From assembly GCA_043784065.1 (NCBI GenBank), contig JAYVYR010000011.1:1-6696 (forward strand): a stretch of DNA of 6,696 bases. Reading direction: 5' to 3'. Each line of letters starts with the position of its first letter. The stretch's first letter is position 1. The translations under genes and the position numbers were made by a program. This stretch comes from Bog-756 sp043784065 (lineage in GTDB: Bacteria > Actinomycetota > Acidimicrobiia > Acidimicrobiales > RAAP-2). The notes under the pieces are model-generated. The model was not told the origin of the DNA and searched no databases. It worked only from the letters and a program-made list of their open reading frames with translations. Shown piece after piece: positions 1 to 6,696 of the stretch.

Positions 1-1742
1 ACGTCCCGTTGTCCGACCTCGGCCAGCAGGTCGTAGCGGCGCTCCATCTCGGTGACGGCCCAGGCCAGGGCATTGGCCGCCTTTTTCGGGTCCACGACCA
101 CCTGGGTGAGGAGGTGCGGCAGGTCGTTGTACTGGCCGAGTTCGACCCGCTTCGGGTCGATGAGGATGAGCCGGACCTGGTCGGGTGTGGCGCGGGACAG
201 AATCGAGGTGAGTACCGAGTTGATGCACGAGGACTTGCCGGAGCCGGTGGAACCGGACACCAGCACATGGGGCATCTCCGCCAGATTCGCCATGACGGCC
301 CGGCCGGCGATGTCCCGGCCCAGGGCCACCTCGAGCGGGTGGGTGGCCTTGGCCGCCTCGGGTGACGCCAAAATGTCTCCGAGGGCGACCAGCACCCGAC
401 GGCGGTTCGGGACCTCGACGCCGATCGCCGACTTTCCCGGAATAGGTGCCAGGATCCGCACGTCGGCAGAGGCCATGGCGTAGGCGATGTCCTTCGACAA
501 TGAGGTGACCCGGGCCACTTTCACACCGGCTCCCAATTCCAACTCGTAGCGGGTCACCGTGGGGCCGACGGTGCGACCGACCAGACGGGTGTCGACTCCG
601 TGAGCAGCCAGTGCGTGGACGAGTGCGGCTCCGGCGGCATCCACCTCGGTTTCGTCGATGACCTGAGCCTTGGCCCGCTTCAGCAGGTTGGTCGGGGGGA
701 GCTTCCAGTCGCCCGCCGTCGAACTCATCCGCATCTCGAGTTGCTCGCCTTTGCCGGGTCGAGTTGCCGTGTCGGGAAGAACCACCGGTTCGAGGGTGTC
801 ATCGACCAACGGGTCGTGGGAGTCGTCGATCAGCTCGACGTGCTCCGGGGCCGGCTCGTCGACCACCTTGTGAGCGACAGCGGCCATGGATGGTTGGCGC
901 CCGTCGGCCAGCGCTCGTCCGAATGGGTCGGTGGGCTCGTCAGCAACATCATCCACGACCACACCGGACCGGTCGCCTCGTGCCGAAGCGACGAGCCACC
1001 GCACCGCACGCGTCAAGCTGGAGACGGCGGTGCGAACCGACACCCCGGTAAACACGAGAATCCCCACGACGGCGACGGCGGCGAGGACCACGGCGGCGCC
1101 GAATCCGCCCAGCCCATGACCCAGCGGGTTGGCAACTGCAGCACCGACCCACCCGCCGGCTGCTGATAGTTCCTTGGTGGAGGACCGCAGCGCAGGTGAA
1201 CCGCCGGCCAAGGCGGCCATGCTGGACACCGACAGCAGCACGAGAGTCCCGCCGATGACGGCGCGGGCCGGCTCGCGCCGCACACGCTCGGCTGCATGTC
1301 CAGAACTTGCACGACGCCGGTCGGGGGTCTGCTCACCTTCCAGATCATCGCCACGGCCCATCACCATGCGCACACCGACGGCGATCAGCACCGGAGGCAA
1401 GAGGAACCGGCCCCAGCCCAAGAGGTCGCCCATCCCTACACGGGCACCGCGGCCTATGGGACCCAGCGAGCCTCCGTAGAAGGCGACGGCACAGAGCACG
1501 CCCAGCGTGACCAGGCCCACGCCCCAGAGATCCGTGGCATGACCGGCGGCCACCGCCCCCATCGAGGCCAGCAGGCCACCGGATTCCCGACCGTTGCCAC
1601 CCGGGCCAGCAGCGCGTCCGCCCTTGCCGGACTGGTTCTTCTTCGCTGGGGCACGCCGGCCCGGTCGAGACGAGGATGTCGCCTTGCCCTTGGGCCGCGA
1701 TGCCCCGGATCGACCAGCCTGGCGCTTGGTGGCGGTCGTCAC
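1..1742 (-). CDS. ftsK: DNA translocase FtsK (N-terminal part; runs off the left edge)
   Basis: FtsK/SpoIIIE is a membrane-anchored, ATP-driven DNA pump that clears and sorts chromosome ends at the division septum. Reading from a GTG at 1742 gives 580 uninterrupted codons to the window edge. Residues 1-55 are basic and Gly/Ser/Ala-rich, probably disordered and cytoplasmic. Four hydrophobic stretches follow at about 72-91, 107-128, 161-180 and 198-235 (the last is long), matching the usual membrane domain. A short acidic linker (about 255-330) leads to the alpha domain, which begins near KLPPTNLLKRAK (347-358), and then to the RecA-like motor. Walker A is GSTGSGKSS (497-505) and Walker B is LILIDPKRVEL (525-535). 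The rest of the motor and the DNA-reading gamma winged helix would lie outside the window. The start is supported by GGAGGG four bases upstream and by an in-frame stop at 1776-1778. The gene follows rnj after 137 bases. Identification is firm; completeness cannot be judged. Confidence 0.95.
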   Translation of the reverse strand, partial: MTTATKRQAGRSGASRPKGKATSSSRPGRRAPAKKNQSGKGGRAAGPGGNGRESGGLLASMGAVAAGHATDLWGVGLVTLGVLCAVAFYGGSLGPIGRGARVGMGDLLGWGRFLLPPVLIAVGVRMVMGRGDDLEGEQTPDRRRASSGHAAERVRREPARAVIGGTLVLLSVSSMAALAGGSPALRSSTKELSAAGGWVGAAVANPLGHGLGGFGAAVVLAAVAVVGILVFTGVSVRTAVSSLTRAVRWLVASARGDRSGVVVDDVADEPTDPFGRALADGRQPSMAAVAHKVVDEPAPEHVELIDDSHDPLVDDTLEPVVLPDTATRPGKGEQLEMRMSSTAGDWKLPPTNLLKRAKAQVIDETEVDAAGAALVHALAAHGVDTRLVGRTVGPTVTRYELELGAGVKVARVTSLSKDIAYAMASADVRILAPIPGKSAIGVEVPNRRRVLVALGDILASPEAAKATHPLEVALGRDIAGRAVMANLAEMPHVLVSGSTGSGKSSCINSVLTSILSRATPDQVRLILIDPKRVELGQYNDLPHLLTQVVVDPKKAANALAWAVTEMERRYDLLAEVGQRD

Positions 1743-1746
1743 AGTG

Positions 1747-1752
1747 CCCTCC
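1747..1752 (-). promoter_or_regulatory. Ribosome binding site of ftsK
   Basis: GGAGGG on the minus strand, four bases before the GTG at 1742. It decides the ftsK start: no other start codon with a comparable site exists between the in-frame stop at 1776-1778 and this GTG. Confidence 0.75.
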
Positions 1753-1840
1753 AGGCTACTTCTGCCGAAGGGCTGTCAGTGGGACACCTCGGATCCTCGA
1801 GTCGATGGCCGCCCGAAGGGCCGGAATCACCCGACCGGAG

Positions 1841-1861
1841 GGCCGAGACAGCCAATCGGCC
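1841..1861 (-). terminator. Possible hairpin just after rnj
   Basis: A perfect six-base inverted repeat (GGCCGA / TCGGCC) with a nine-base loop begins 18 bases after the rnj stop codon. A second small hairpin with a C(UUCG)G loop lies at 1809-1824. Neither is followed by a run of T, so a classical intrinsic terminator is not shown. They could instead act as a weak terminator, an RNA processing site or a 3'-end stabiliser, or mean nothing in GC-rich DNA. The remainder of the gap between rnj and ftsK (1743-1879) shows no gene and no convincing promoter. Confidence 0.25.
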
Positions 1862-1879
1862 AAGACTCCGTGGCGACCG

Positions 1880-3790
1880 TCAGACAGTGACGATGACCGG
1901 GACGATCATCGGACGCTGCCGGGTGCGCTCCCCCACCAACTTGCCGAGGGCTTTGCGAGCCACCCTGTTGAGCGTCTCGTGATCGGAGCTACCCGTCGAC
2001 AATGCCTGTTCGAGCGCCCGAGTGACCTGCTTGCGGGCTTCGTCCAAGAGGGAATCGGTGTCCTGATCGTAGGCCCATCCACGGGTGACAATCTGGGGCA
2101 CACCGACCACTTCGCCCTGCTTGAGGTCGACGGTGGCGACGGCCATGACTACACCTTCTTCGGCAAGGACCATGCGGTCGCGCAGTACACCGTGGCCGAT
2201 ATCGCCTACCGAACTGCCGTCCACGAACAGATAGCCGCCGGGGACGCTGCCGTCCCGTTGCATCCCGCCGTCATCGAGGCGGACTGCGTCCCCGTCCTCG
2301 CAGAGCAGTACCCGGTCGCCGTCGATGCCCATACTGGCGGCCAGTCGGACGTGGTTGGCCATATGGCGGTATTCGCCGTGCACGGGGATGAAGAACTCCG
2401 GTTGCGTGACGGTCATGAGCATGGCCAATTCACCCTGGCGGGCATGGCCGCTCACGTGCACGTTCTCGACGCCGGAGTGGATGACCTCAACGCCGAAACG
2501 GTGCAGGCTGTCGATGACCCGTCCAACTGACCACTCGTTGCCGGGGATCGGATGGGCGCTGATAACGACGACGTCGTCCTCGTGCAACTTGAAGAAGCGG
2601 TTCTCGCCGATGGCGAGGCGGGAAAGCGCTGACATCGGCTCCCCTTGGGACCCGGTGCTGATGACGCAGACGCGACCCGGTGGATAGTTGTCCACGTCCT
2701 CGATGTCCACCAGAGCGCTATCAGGGATGTGGAGGAGGTCCAGTTTGCGGGCCAGGCCCACGTTCTTCTGCATCGACCGCCCGAGGGTGGCGATGACCCG
2801 GCCGCCGGCAATTGCGGCATCGGCCACCTGCTGGACCCGGTGGATGTGGCTGGCAAAGCAGGTGACGATGAAGCGACGGTCGGGCCGGGCCAGGAAGACC
2901 TTTTCCAAGGTGGCCCCGACGGTCGACTCCGAGGCGGTGAATCCCGGCTCCTCGGCATTGGTCGAATCGGACAGCAGCAGACGGATGCCAGGGTCGGAGG
3001 CGAGCGCGCCCATCCGAGCCAGGTCGGTGCGGCGCCCATCGACCGGATGGAGGTCGATCTTGAAGTCACCCGAATGGAGGATGATCCCCTGAGGCGTATG
3101 GAAGGCAGTGGCGAAGGCGTGGGGCACCGAGTGGGTAACCGGGATGAACTCTACGTCGCATGGTCCGATCCGTCGGCGCTCGTGATCTTTCACCGGAATG
3201 AAGTTGGCCCGGCTGGCCATGCCGGCTTCATCGACCCGGCTCCGGGCCAGCGACAGTGTGAGCTCGGAGCCGTAGACGTCGAGCGGGAAGTCACGCAGCA
3301 GATAGGCCAGGCCACCGGTGTGGTCCTCGTGGCCGTGAGTAAGGATCACCCCGTCCACCCGGTCCGCGTTCTCGCGCAGGTAGGTGAAGTCGGGTAGTAC
3401 CAGGTCGACACCGGGCATGTCCGGGTCGGGAAACATGATCCCCACATCGAGCACCAGGATCCGCCCGTCGACCTCGATACAGGCGCAGTTGCGTCCGATT
3501 TCGCCAAGGCCACCCAAAAAGACCACCCGGACCGAAGAGTGGGCCCCGGTGGCGGCCCGCCCCGAAGTCTTGGCCACGGACTTGCCCAAGCTACGTGCCT
3601 TCACCGAACCGGTCGCCTTTGCCGGCTTGCCCGCTCCGGCCGACTTGGTCGACTGGTTCTTCGGTGCGGCGGCCTTCGTCGCTCCGGCCGACTTCGGCTT
3701 GCGCCGCCGCCCACCCGACCCCGACGAGCCTGACCCCGACCCCGAGGAACCAGCCTCCGAACCTTGTCGAGAACCTCGGGACTCAGGCAA
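1880..3790 (-). CDS. rnj: Ribonuclease J with N-terminal basic extension
   Basis: Ribonuclease J is a zinc-dependent metallo-beta-lactamase/beta-CASP nuclease with endonuclease and 5'-3' exonuclease activity, used in rRNA maturation and mRNA decay. Counting from the TTG at 3790 (636 residues), the fold starts near residue 87 (VRVVFLGGLGEIGRN). It shows the metal motif HGHEDH (152-157), HSGDFK (239-244), SDSTNAE (274-280), FASHIHR (312-318), TGSQGEP (379-385), VSGHARQGEL (446-455) and IPVHGEYRH (468-476). The C-terminal domain ends in RPMIVPVIV, as in relatives. Typical actinobacterial members have about 560 residues with only 15-25 before the core; here about 86 precede it, first Ser/Gly-rich, then Lys/Ala-rich. 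The start is uncertain. TTG 3790 overlaps the dapA stop by 8 bases but has only a distant GAGG. GTG 3823 would overlap dapA by 41 bases. GTG 3609 would discard a stretch that looks coding. Function is sure; the exact start is not. Confidence 0.93.
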   Translation of the reverse strand: MPESRGSRQGSEAGSSGSGSGSSGSGGRRRKPKSAGATKAAAPKNQSTKSAGAGKPAKATGSVKARSLGKSVAKTSGRAATGAHSSVRVVFLGGLGEIGRNCACIEVDGRILVLDVGIMFPDPDMPGVDLVLPDFTYLRENADRVDGVILTHGHEDHTGGLAYLLRDFPLDVYGSELTLSLARSRVDEAGMASRANFIPVKDHERRRIGPCDVEFIPVTHSVPHAFATAFHTPQGIILHSGDFKIDLHPVDGRRTDLARMGALASDPGIRLLLSDSTNAEEPGFTASESTVGATLEKVFLARPDRRFIVTCFASHIHRVQQVADAAIAGGRVIATLGRSMQKNVGLARKLDLLHIPDSALVDIEDVDNYPPGRVCVISTGSQGEPMSALSRLAIGENRFFKLHEDDVVVISAHPIPGNEWSVGRVIDSLHRFGVEVIHSGVENVHVSGHARQGELAMLMTVTQPEFFIPVHGEYRHMANHVRLAASMGIDGDRVLLCEDGDAVRLDDGGMQRDGSVPGGYLFVDGSSVGDIGHGVLRDRMVLAEEGVVMAVATVDLKQGEVVGVPQIVTRGWAYDQDTDSLLDEARKQVTRALEQALSTGSSDHETLNRVARKALGKLVGERTRQRPMIVPVIVTV

Positions 3791-4697
3791 CGGACTGCCG
3801 AACCTCGAGCAGCGATGCTGCACCGGCCACCACGGACCGAGCCTGATCGTCGAGCGATTGCGGGGCGGGAGCGTTGGGCAGCCGGCACTGGCCAACTGCC
3901 AGTCCGAGCACCCGGCAGGCCGCCTTGGCCGGAACTGGGTTCGGGTACTCGTCGGAGGATTCGAAGCGGTAGGACTCGAGCAGGCCGCGGTTGATTTCAG
4001 CGGCCCGGGCCACGTCGCCCCCAGCGAAGGCGGCGAGCATGTCCGCTATGAGCGTACCGGCCCAGTGGGAGGCCACACTGATGATCCCGACACCGCCGAC
4101 GGAGGCGAAGGGCAGCGTCAACGGGTCATCGCCGCAGTAGACCTCGAAGCCAGCGGGCGCATCGGCCACCACTCGGGCAGCGGAGGCGACGTCCCCAGTG
4201 GCGTCCTTGACGGCCACGATGTTGACGACGTCGCGGGCCAGTTGAATAGTGAGATCCGCACCGATCCGACGTCCCGACCGCACCGGAATGTCGTAGAGCA
4301 CCACCGGCAGGTCGCTGGCTCCGGCCACGGCCCGGAAGTGGGCCGACAGGCCGGCCGCCGATGGGCGGTTGTAGTAGGGGGTGACGACGAGGACGCCGGC
4401 GGCGCCGGCGGATGCGGCCTCTCGGGTCATAGCGATCGAGTGGGCGGTGTCGTTGGTGCCTGACGTGGCGATGACCGGCACGGCCACAGCCTCAATGACG
4501 GCATGGAACAGGGCGATCCGCTCGGAATCGGTGAGTACCGGACCCTCGCCAGTGGTACCGGCCACGACAATGCCCTCAGATCCGGTGTCGACCAGGTGGC
4601 GCGCCACGCTGGCGGCGGCATCGAGGTCGAGCTCTCCCTCGGGACCGAACGGGGTGACCATGGCCGTCACTATCCGCCCGAAGCGGGGCGCCGTCAT
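3783..4697 (-). CDS. dapA: 4-hydroxy-tetrahydrodipicolinate synthase
   Basis: DapA condenses pyruvate with aspartate semialdehyde, the first committed step toward diaminopimelate and lysine, in the cytoplasm. The 304-residue protein is a single TIM barrel of normal family length (about 290-300). Visible active-site features are the GTTGEG loop (47-52) with the paired threonines, PYYNRP (107-112) with the proton-relay tyrosine, the catalytic tyrosine in LYDIP (Y135) followed by the carboxylate-binding arginine (R140), and the Schiff-base lysine in VAVKDATGD (K164). The start at 4697 (MTAPRFGRIVTAMVTPF) fits family alignments; an in-frame ATG at 4769 would add 24 residues unlike the family. No good Shine-Dalgarno precedes 4697. 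The gene overlaps the likely rnj start by 8 bases, which suggests co-transcription and coupled translation. The family also contains related aldolases, but the intact DapA residues and the rnj-ftsK context favour true DapA. Confidence 0.93.
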   Translation of the reverse strand: MTAPRFGRIVTAMVTPFGPEGELDLDAAASVARHLVDTGSEGIVVAGTTGEGPVLTDSERIALFHAVIEAVAVPVIATSGTNDTAHSIAMTREAASAGAAGVLVVTPYYNRPSAAGLSAHFRAVAGASDLPVVLYDIPVRSGRRIGADLTIQLARDVVNIVAVKDATGDVASAARVVADAPAGFEVYCGDDPLTLPFASVGGVGIISVASHWAGTLIADMLAAFAGGDVARAAEINRGLLESYRFESSDEYPNPVPAKAACRVLGLAVGQCRLPNAPAPQSLDDQARSVVAGAASLLEVRQSVA

Positions 4698-4743
4698 CGT
4701 CGGGTCCGGGATGAAGCGTTTCGGAGAGGTCTCACAGAGACGC

Positions 4744-4752
4744 AGGATACCA
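4744..4752 (-). promoter_or_regulatory. Candidate extended -10 promoter for dapA
   Basis: On the minus strand TGGTATCCT reads as an extended -10 (TGn plus TATCCT, fitting TAnnnT). It lies 46 bases before the dapA ATG at 4697 and inside the gap after the diiron gene. No clear -35 box is seen at the usual distance, which extended -10 promoters can tolerate. If real, dapA-rnj would be transcribed separately from the regulator/diiron pair, with a leader of about 40 bases. This is pattern matching only. Confidence 0.35.
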
Positions 4753-4811
4753 GCAGCACCGAGTCCCATCGCCGGGGCTGACGCTCGGACCCCGCCGAAT
4801 AGAGGACCCCG

Positions 4812-5945
4812 TCAGACCAGGTCGCGCTGAGTGGGCGGAAGGGCTGCCATCGCGTCGTATTCCTCGGAGGTATCGACCGCCGACTCGAATTCGATCACTC
4901 CGAGTTCGGTGAACTTGGTGCGCAGCCATCCGTCGGCGGCGTCAAGGAGGCCGAGCTTTCGGCAATTCGGGACGATTTTGGAGAAGAGCAGCGCCTGGAA
5001 ATCATTGCGATCGGGGGCGGCCAGCACCACGGGCAGAATGGCTTTCGGGTCGACACCCATCTTGGCCCACACTTCCTGCTGCAGGAAGCGGTCGCGCATC
5101 CGCACGGCGGCCTCGAACGCGAACTCCTGGCGTTCGCGCAGCTCGGCGGCGTTGAGCCCCTGGTAGTACTCCTGGAGGCTGAGCACGCCGAAGGCTACGT
5201 GGCGCGCCTCGTCGGCCATCACGTACCGGAGGAGTTGCTTCAGCAGCGGATCCTGGGTCGTCGAGTGCAGGAGCCCGAACGCGGCCAACGCCAGTCCTTC
5301 GATCATGATCTGCATGCCCAGATACGTCATGTCCCATCGGGAGTCGGTGATGATGTCGTCCAGCAGCATCCGCAGGTGGGCATTGACCGGGTAGTGCCCG
5401 GACATTTTTTCGTCGAGGTACTTGGCAAAGACCTCCACGTGGCGAGCCTCGTCCATGACCTGGGTCGAGGCATAGTACTTGGCATCGATCCACGGGACCG
5501 ACTCCACAATCTTGGCCGTGCAGATGAGGGCGCCCTGTTCGCCATGAAGGAATTGGGACAGCATCCAGTTCTGACTTTCGACGCCGTAGGTGATCCACTC
5601 CTTGTCGCCCCATGAGGCGAGCGGTGTCCCATTGATGTCGAAGCCGGCCCCGAACCCGCCCATGGCCGCAGCCGCCTCGACGACCAGCTTCTCCTGGTCG
5701 ACATCGGTGTCCCACGGCAGGTCCGTCTCGCCGTTCCACTGCGCGTTCTTGGCCTTCTCGTACAGCTTGTTCAGCCTCGGGCGGGTGCCCTTCTCGTAGT
5801 CCCACGTGAAGATGGAGTCGTAGGTCGAGCTCACAGCGTGGCGGCCGTCGGTGTCCTCGGTGCCCACGATGGAGAGGATGGCCTCGAGGTCGTCAAGCTC
5901 CTCGCGGCCGATCAACTGCTCGTTGCTGCTCATCTCGGTGGTCAT
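4812..5945 (-). CDS. Ferritin-like diiron oxidase/oxygenase, substrate unknown
   Basis: A soluble protein of 377 residues with the carboxylate-bridged diiron pattern of the R2/AurF/ferritin-like superfamily. I see E136 (HGEQGAL), E166 and H169 (DEARH), E216 (MIEGLAL), and E246 and H249 (DEARH): a full set of six ligands in a symmetrical arrangement, with 30 residues from the first glutamate to the ExxH in each half. Such centres activate oxygen for hydroxylation, N-oxygenation, desaturation or radical generation; which applies here cannot be read from the sequence. No signal peptide or membrane segment is evident. Residues 1-35 are acidic and probably flexible; the C-terminal third (about 270-377) resembles no motif I recognise. 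The ATG at 5945 overlaps the stop of the TetR gene (ATGA) and has a strong GGGGG ribosome site, so the pair is translationally coupled. A later ATG (5933) is less well placed. The diiron fold is well supported; the reaction is open. Confidence 0.85.
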   Translation of the reverse strand: MTTEMSSNEQLIGREELDDLEAILSIVGTEDTDGRHAVSSTYDSIFTWDYEKGTRPRLNKLYEKAKNAQWNGETDLPWDTDVDQEKLVVEAAAAMGGFGAGFDINGTPLASWGDKEWITYGVESQNWMLSQFLHGEQGALICTAKIVESVPWIDAKYYASTQVMDEARHVEVFAKYLDEKMSGHYPVNAHLRMLLDDIITDSRWDMTYLGMQIMIEGLALAAFGLLHSTTQDPLLKQLLRYVMADEARHVAFGVLSLQEYYQGLNAAELRERQEFAFEAAVRMRDRFLQQEVWAKMGVDPKAILPVVLAAPDRNDFQALLFSKIVPNCRKLGLLDAADGWLRTKFTELGVIEFESAVDTSEEYDAMAALPPTQRDLV

Positions 5946-6685
5946 GTCGGTGTCCCCCTTGTGGATTGGTGGTGAATCGGACGTGAGGCGGGTGTCGGTG
6001 CAGCTGGAAATACCGGATAGGGCCTGATGTCGATCGGGCCGGCTACCACTGACTGGAGAGCCCGGATACCGGGGAGCATGAACGTGGTGACGAGTCGGGT
6101 GGCGTCGGCCTCATTGCGGGCGTCGAAGCTGCTCGAAGGTGAGATGGCATAGGAGAGCACGATCCGTGTGGCCCACTCGGCTACCCGCTCGGCCTCATCG
6201 GGACTCATCCAACGGGCCAGAAACGGAGCGGTGAACCTGGATGCTGTAGCCAGCAATCGGTCGGACTCATCGAATGCGAGGTGTCCGAGGATGATGCCTG
6301 GCTCGTGCTCGACCAAAAAGTGGAGTGCGGCGTGGTCCCGCAGCCGGGTGGAGGCCTCGACAATTCCTCCGACGAGGGCGGCAGTCAGGTCAGCGGCGTT
6401 GCCCAGGCGGACGCCGAGGGCACTGAAGAGGCGGGCCATCTCTGTGTCGACTACTGCCTCGAGGATCTCGTCCCGACCTCCGGGAAACGCTCGATAGACG
6501 GTAGCCCGGGACACACCGGACTCCCGAGCGATGTCATCGACCGTCGTCTTGGCCGTCCCGTGGCGGGCGAGGCAGGCCAAGGTGCCGTCGATGACACGGA
6601 CCCTGTTGGGCGACAGGTCGATGTCCCCCCCCTTGGCTGACAGAGCCGGCGAACCCGGGGCGACGAAGGGAGTGGTTCCGTCCAC
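5942..6685 (-). CDS. TetR family transcriptional regulator
   Basis: A 247-residue one-component regulator. The N-terminal DNA-binding domain spans about residues 26-78. The helix-turn-helix is recognisable at 47-75 (TTVDDIARESGVSRATVYRAF and the following GGRDEIL), the standard TetR signature. The remainder (about 85-215) is a helical ligand-binding and dimerisation domain with no recognisable ligand class, followed by a Pro-rich tail (about 219-247). The start is GTG at 6685 with AGG eight bases upstream at the very edge of the window; the frame stays open to the edge, so a longer N-terminus cannot be excluded. The gene overlaps the diiron gene by four bases (ATGA), so the regulator probably controls this operon, including itself. 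The operator would lie upstream, outside the window. Confidence 0.9.
   Translation of the reverse strand: MDGTTPFVAPGSPALSAKGGDIDLSPNRVRVIDGTLACLARHGTAKTTVDDIARESGVSRATVYRAFPGGRDEILEAVVDTEMARLFSALGVRLGNAADLTAALVGGIVEASTRLRDHAALHFLVEHEPGIILGHLAFDESDRLLATASRFTAPFLARWMSPDEAERVAEWATRIVLSYAISPSSSFDARNEADATRLVTTFMLPGIRALQSVVAGPIDIRPYPVFPAAPTPASRPIHHQSTRGTPT
5953..5960 (-). promoter_or_regulatory. Ribosome binding site of the diiron gene, inside the TetR 3' end
   Basis: AAGGGGGA on the minus strand, with its G run eight bases before the ATG at 5945. It supports that start over the in-frame ATG at 5933 and, lying within the last codons of the regulator gene, supports coupled expression of the two. 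Confidence 0.7.
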
Positions 6686-6696
6686 GGCAACTACCT

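Noticed and set aside
600..1166. Plus-strand open frame opposite ftsK
   Set aside because: The minus strand reads as continuous FtsK through this stretch; the plus frame has no motif.
1753..1781. CTGACA ... TAGCCT as a promoter for ftsK
   Set aside because: The spacing is only 15 bases and the -10 abuts the ribosome site, so transcripts would start past it.
1676..2530. Plus-strand open frame of 284 codons opposite rnj
   Set aside because: It lies antisense to well-conserved RNase J codons, shows no family motifs, and is a typical GC-rich shadow frame.
2645..3397. Plus-strand open frame of 250 codons opposite rnj
   Set aside because: Antisense to the catalytic core of RNase J, with no recognisable domain or ribosome site.
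3783..3895. Upstream ATG at 3895 as the start of rnj
   Set aside because: It would overlap dapA by 113 bases; the added residues are an out-of-frame copy of the dapA C-terminus and match nothing in the RNase J family.
3384..4463. Plus-strand open frame of 359 codons opposite rnj/dapA
   Set aside because: Its product is low-complexity (Pro/Arg/Gly/Asp), mirroring the opposite strand, and it spans two real genes and their junction.
4698..4769. ATG at 4769 as the dapA start
   Set aside because: It adds 24 residues not expected in DapA, lacks a ribosome site, and would include the candidate promoter.
4773..4794. Hairpin CGGGG/CCCCG after the diiron gene
   Set aside because: Five-base stem with a 12-base loop and no T run; such stems are frequent by chance in DNA of this composition.
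5002..5805. Minus-strand 267-codon frame inside the diiron gene
   Set aside because: An out-of-frame translation rich in Arg/Gly/Pro, while the other frame holds all diiron ligands.

Overview
The window is GC-rich and all five protein genes lie on the minus strand, so transcription runs from high to low coordinates. In that direction the order is: a TetR-type regulator (6685 to 5942), a ferritin-like diiron protein (5945 to 4812), dapA for lysine/diaminopimelate synthesis (4697 to 3783), rnj for ribonuclease J (about 3790 to 1880), and the first 580 codons of ftsK (1742 to the left edge). The succession dapA, rnj, ftsK is a known actinobacterial arrangement. Together with the strong preference for G or C in third codon positions and the use of GTG and TTG starts, it points to a high-GC actinobacterium. 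An Acidimicrobiia-like lineage is my guess from the style of the ferritin-like and TetR proteins, and the sequence does not prove it.

Right block (4812 to 6696): the regulator and the diiron protein form a two-gene unit. The stop of the first overlaps the start of the second (ATGA), and a strong Shine-Dalgarno for the second gene lies inside the end of the first. The diiron protein carries a complete ligand set, E-(30)-E-xx-H and then E-(30)-E-xx-H. It is therefore probably an active oxidase or oxygenase of the R2/AurF-like ferritin superfamily, with unknown substrate.

Middle and left block (1 to about 4750): a plausible extended -10 element stands before dapA. dapA and rnj overlap by about 8 bases (TTGCCTGA), which suggests translational coupling. 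A gap of 137 bases follows, containing possible hairpins, and then ftsK begins with a good Shine-Dalgarno. The three genes serve peptidoglycan/lysine precursor supply, RNA processing and decay, and chromosome translocation at division.

The main peculiarities are an unusual Ser/Gly-rich then Lys/Ala-rich extension of about 86 residues on ribonuclease J; a similar basic tail, sharing the motif KNQS, on FtsK; and the uncharacterised regulator/diiron pair beside housekeeping genes. I saw no RNA genes, mobile elements, CRISPR arrays or obvious pseudogenes. No gap between genes exceeds 137 bases. The window looks mostly like ordinary core chromosome, and I do not claim a new multi-gene system.
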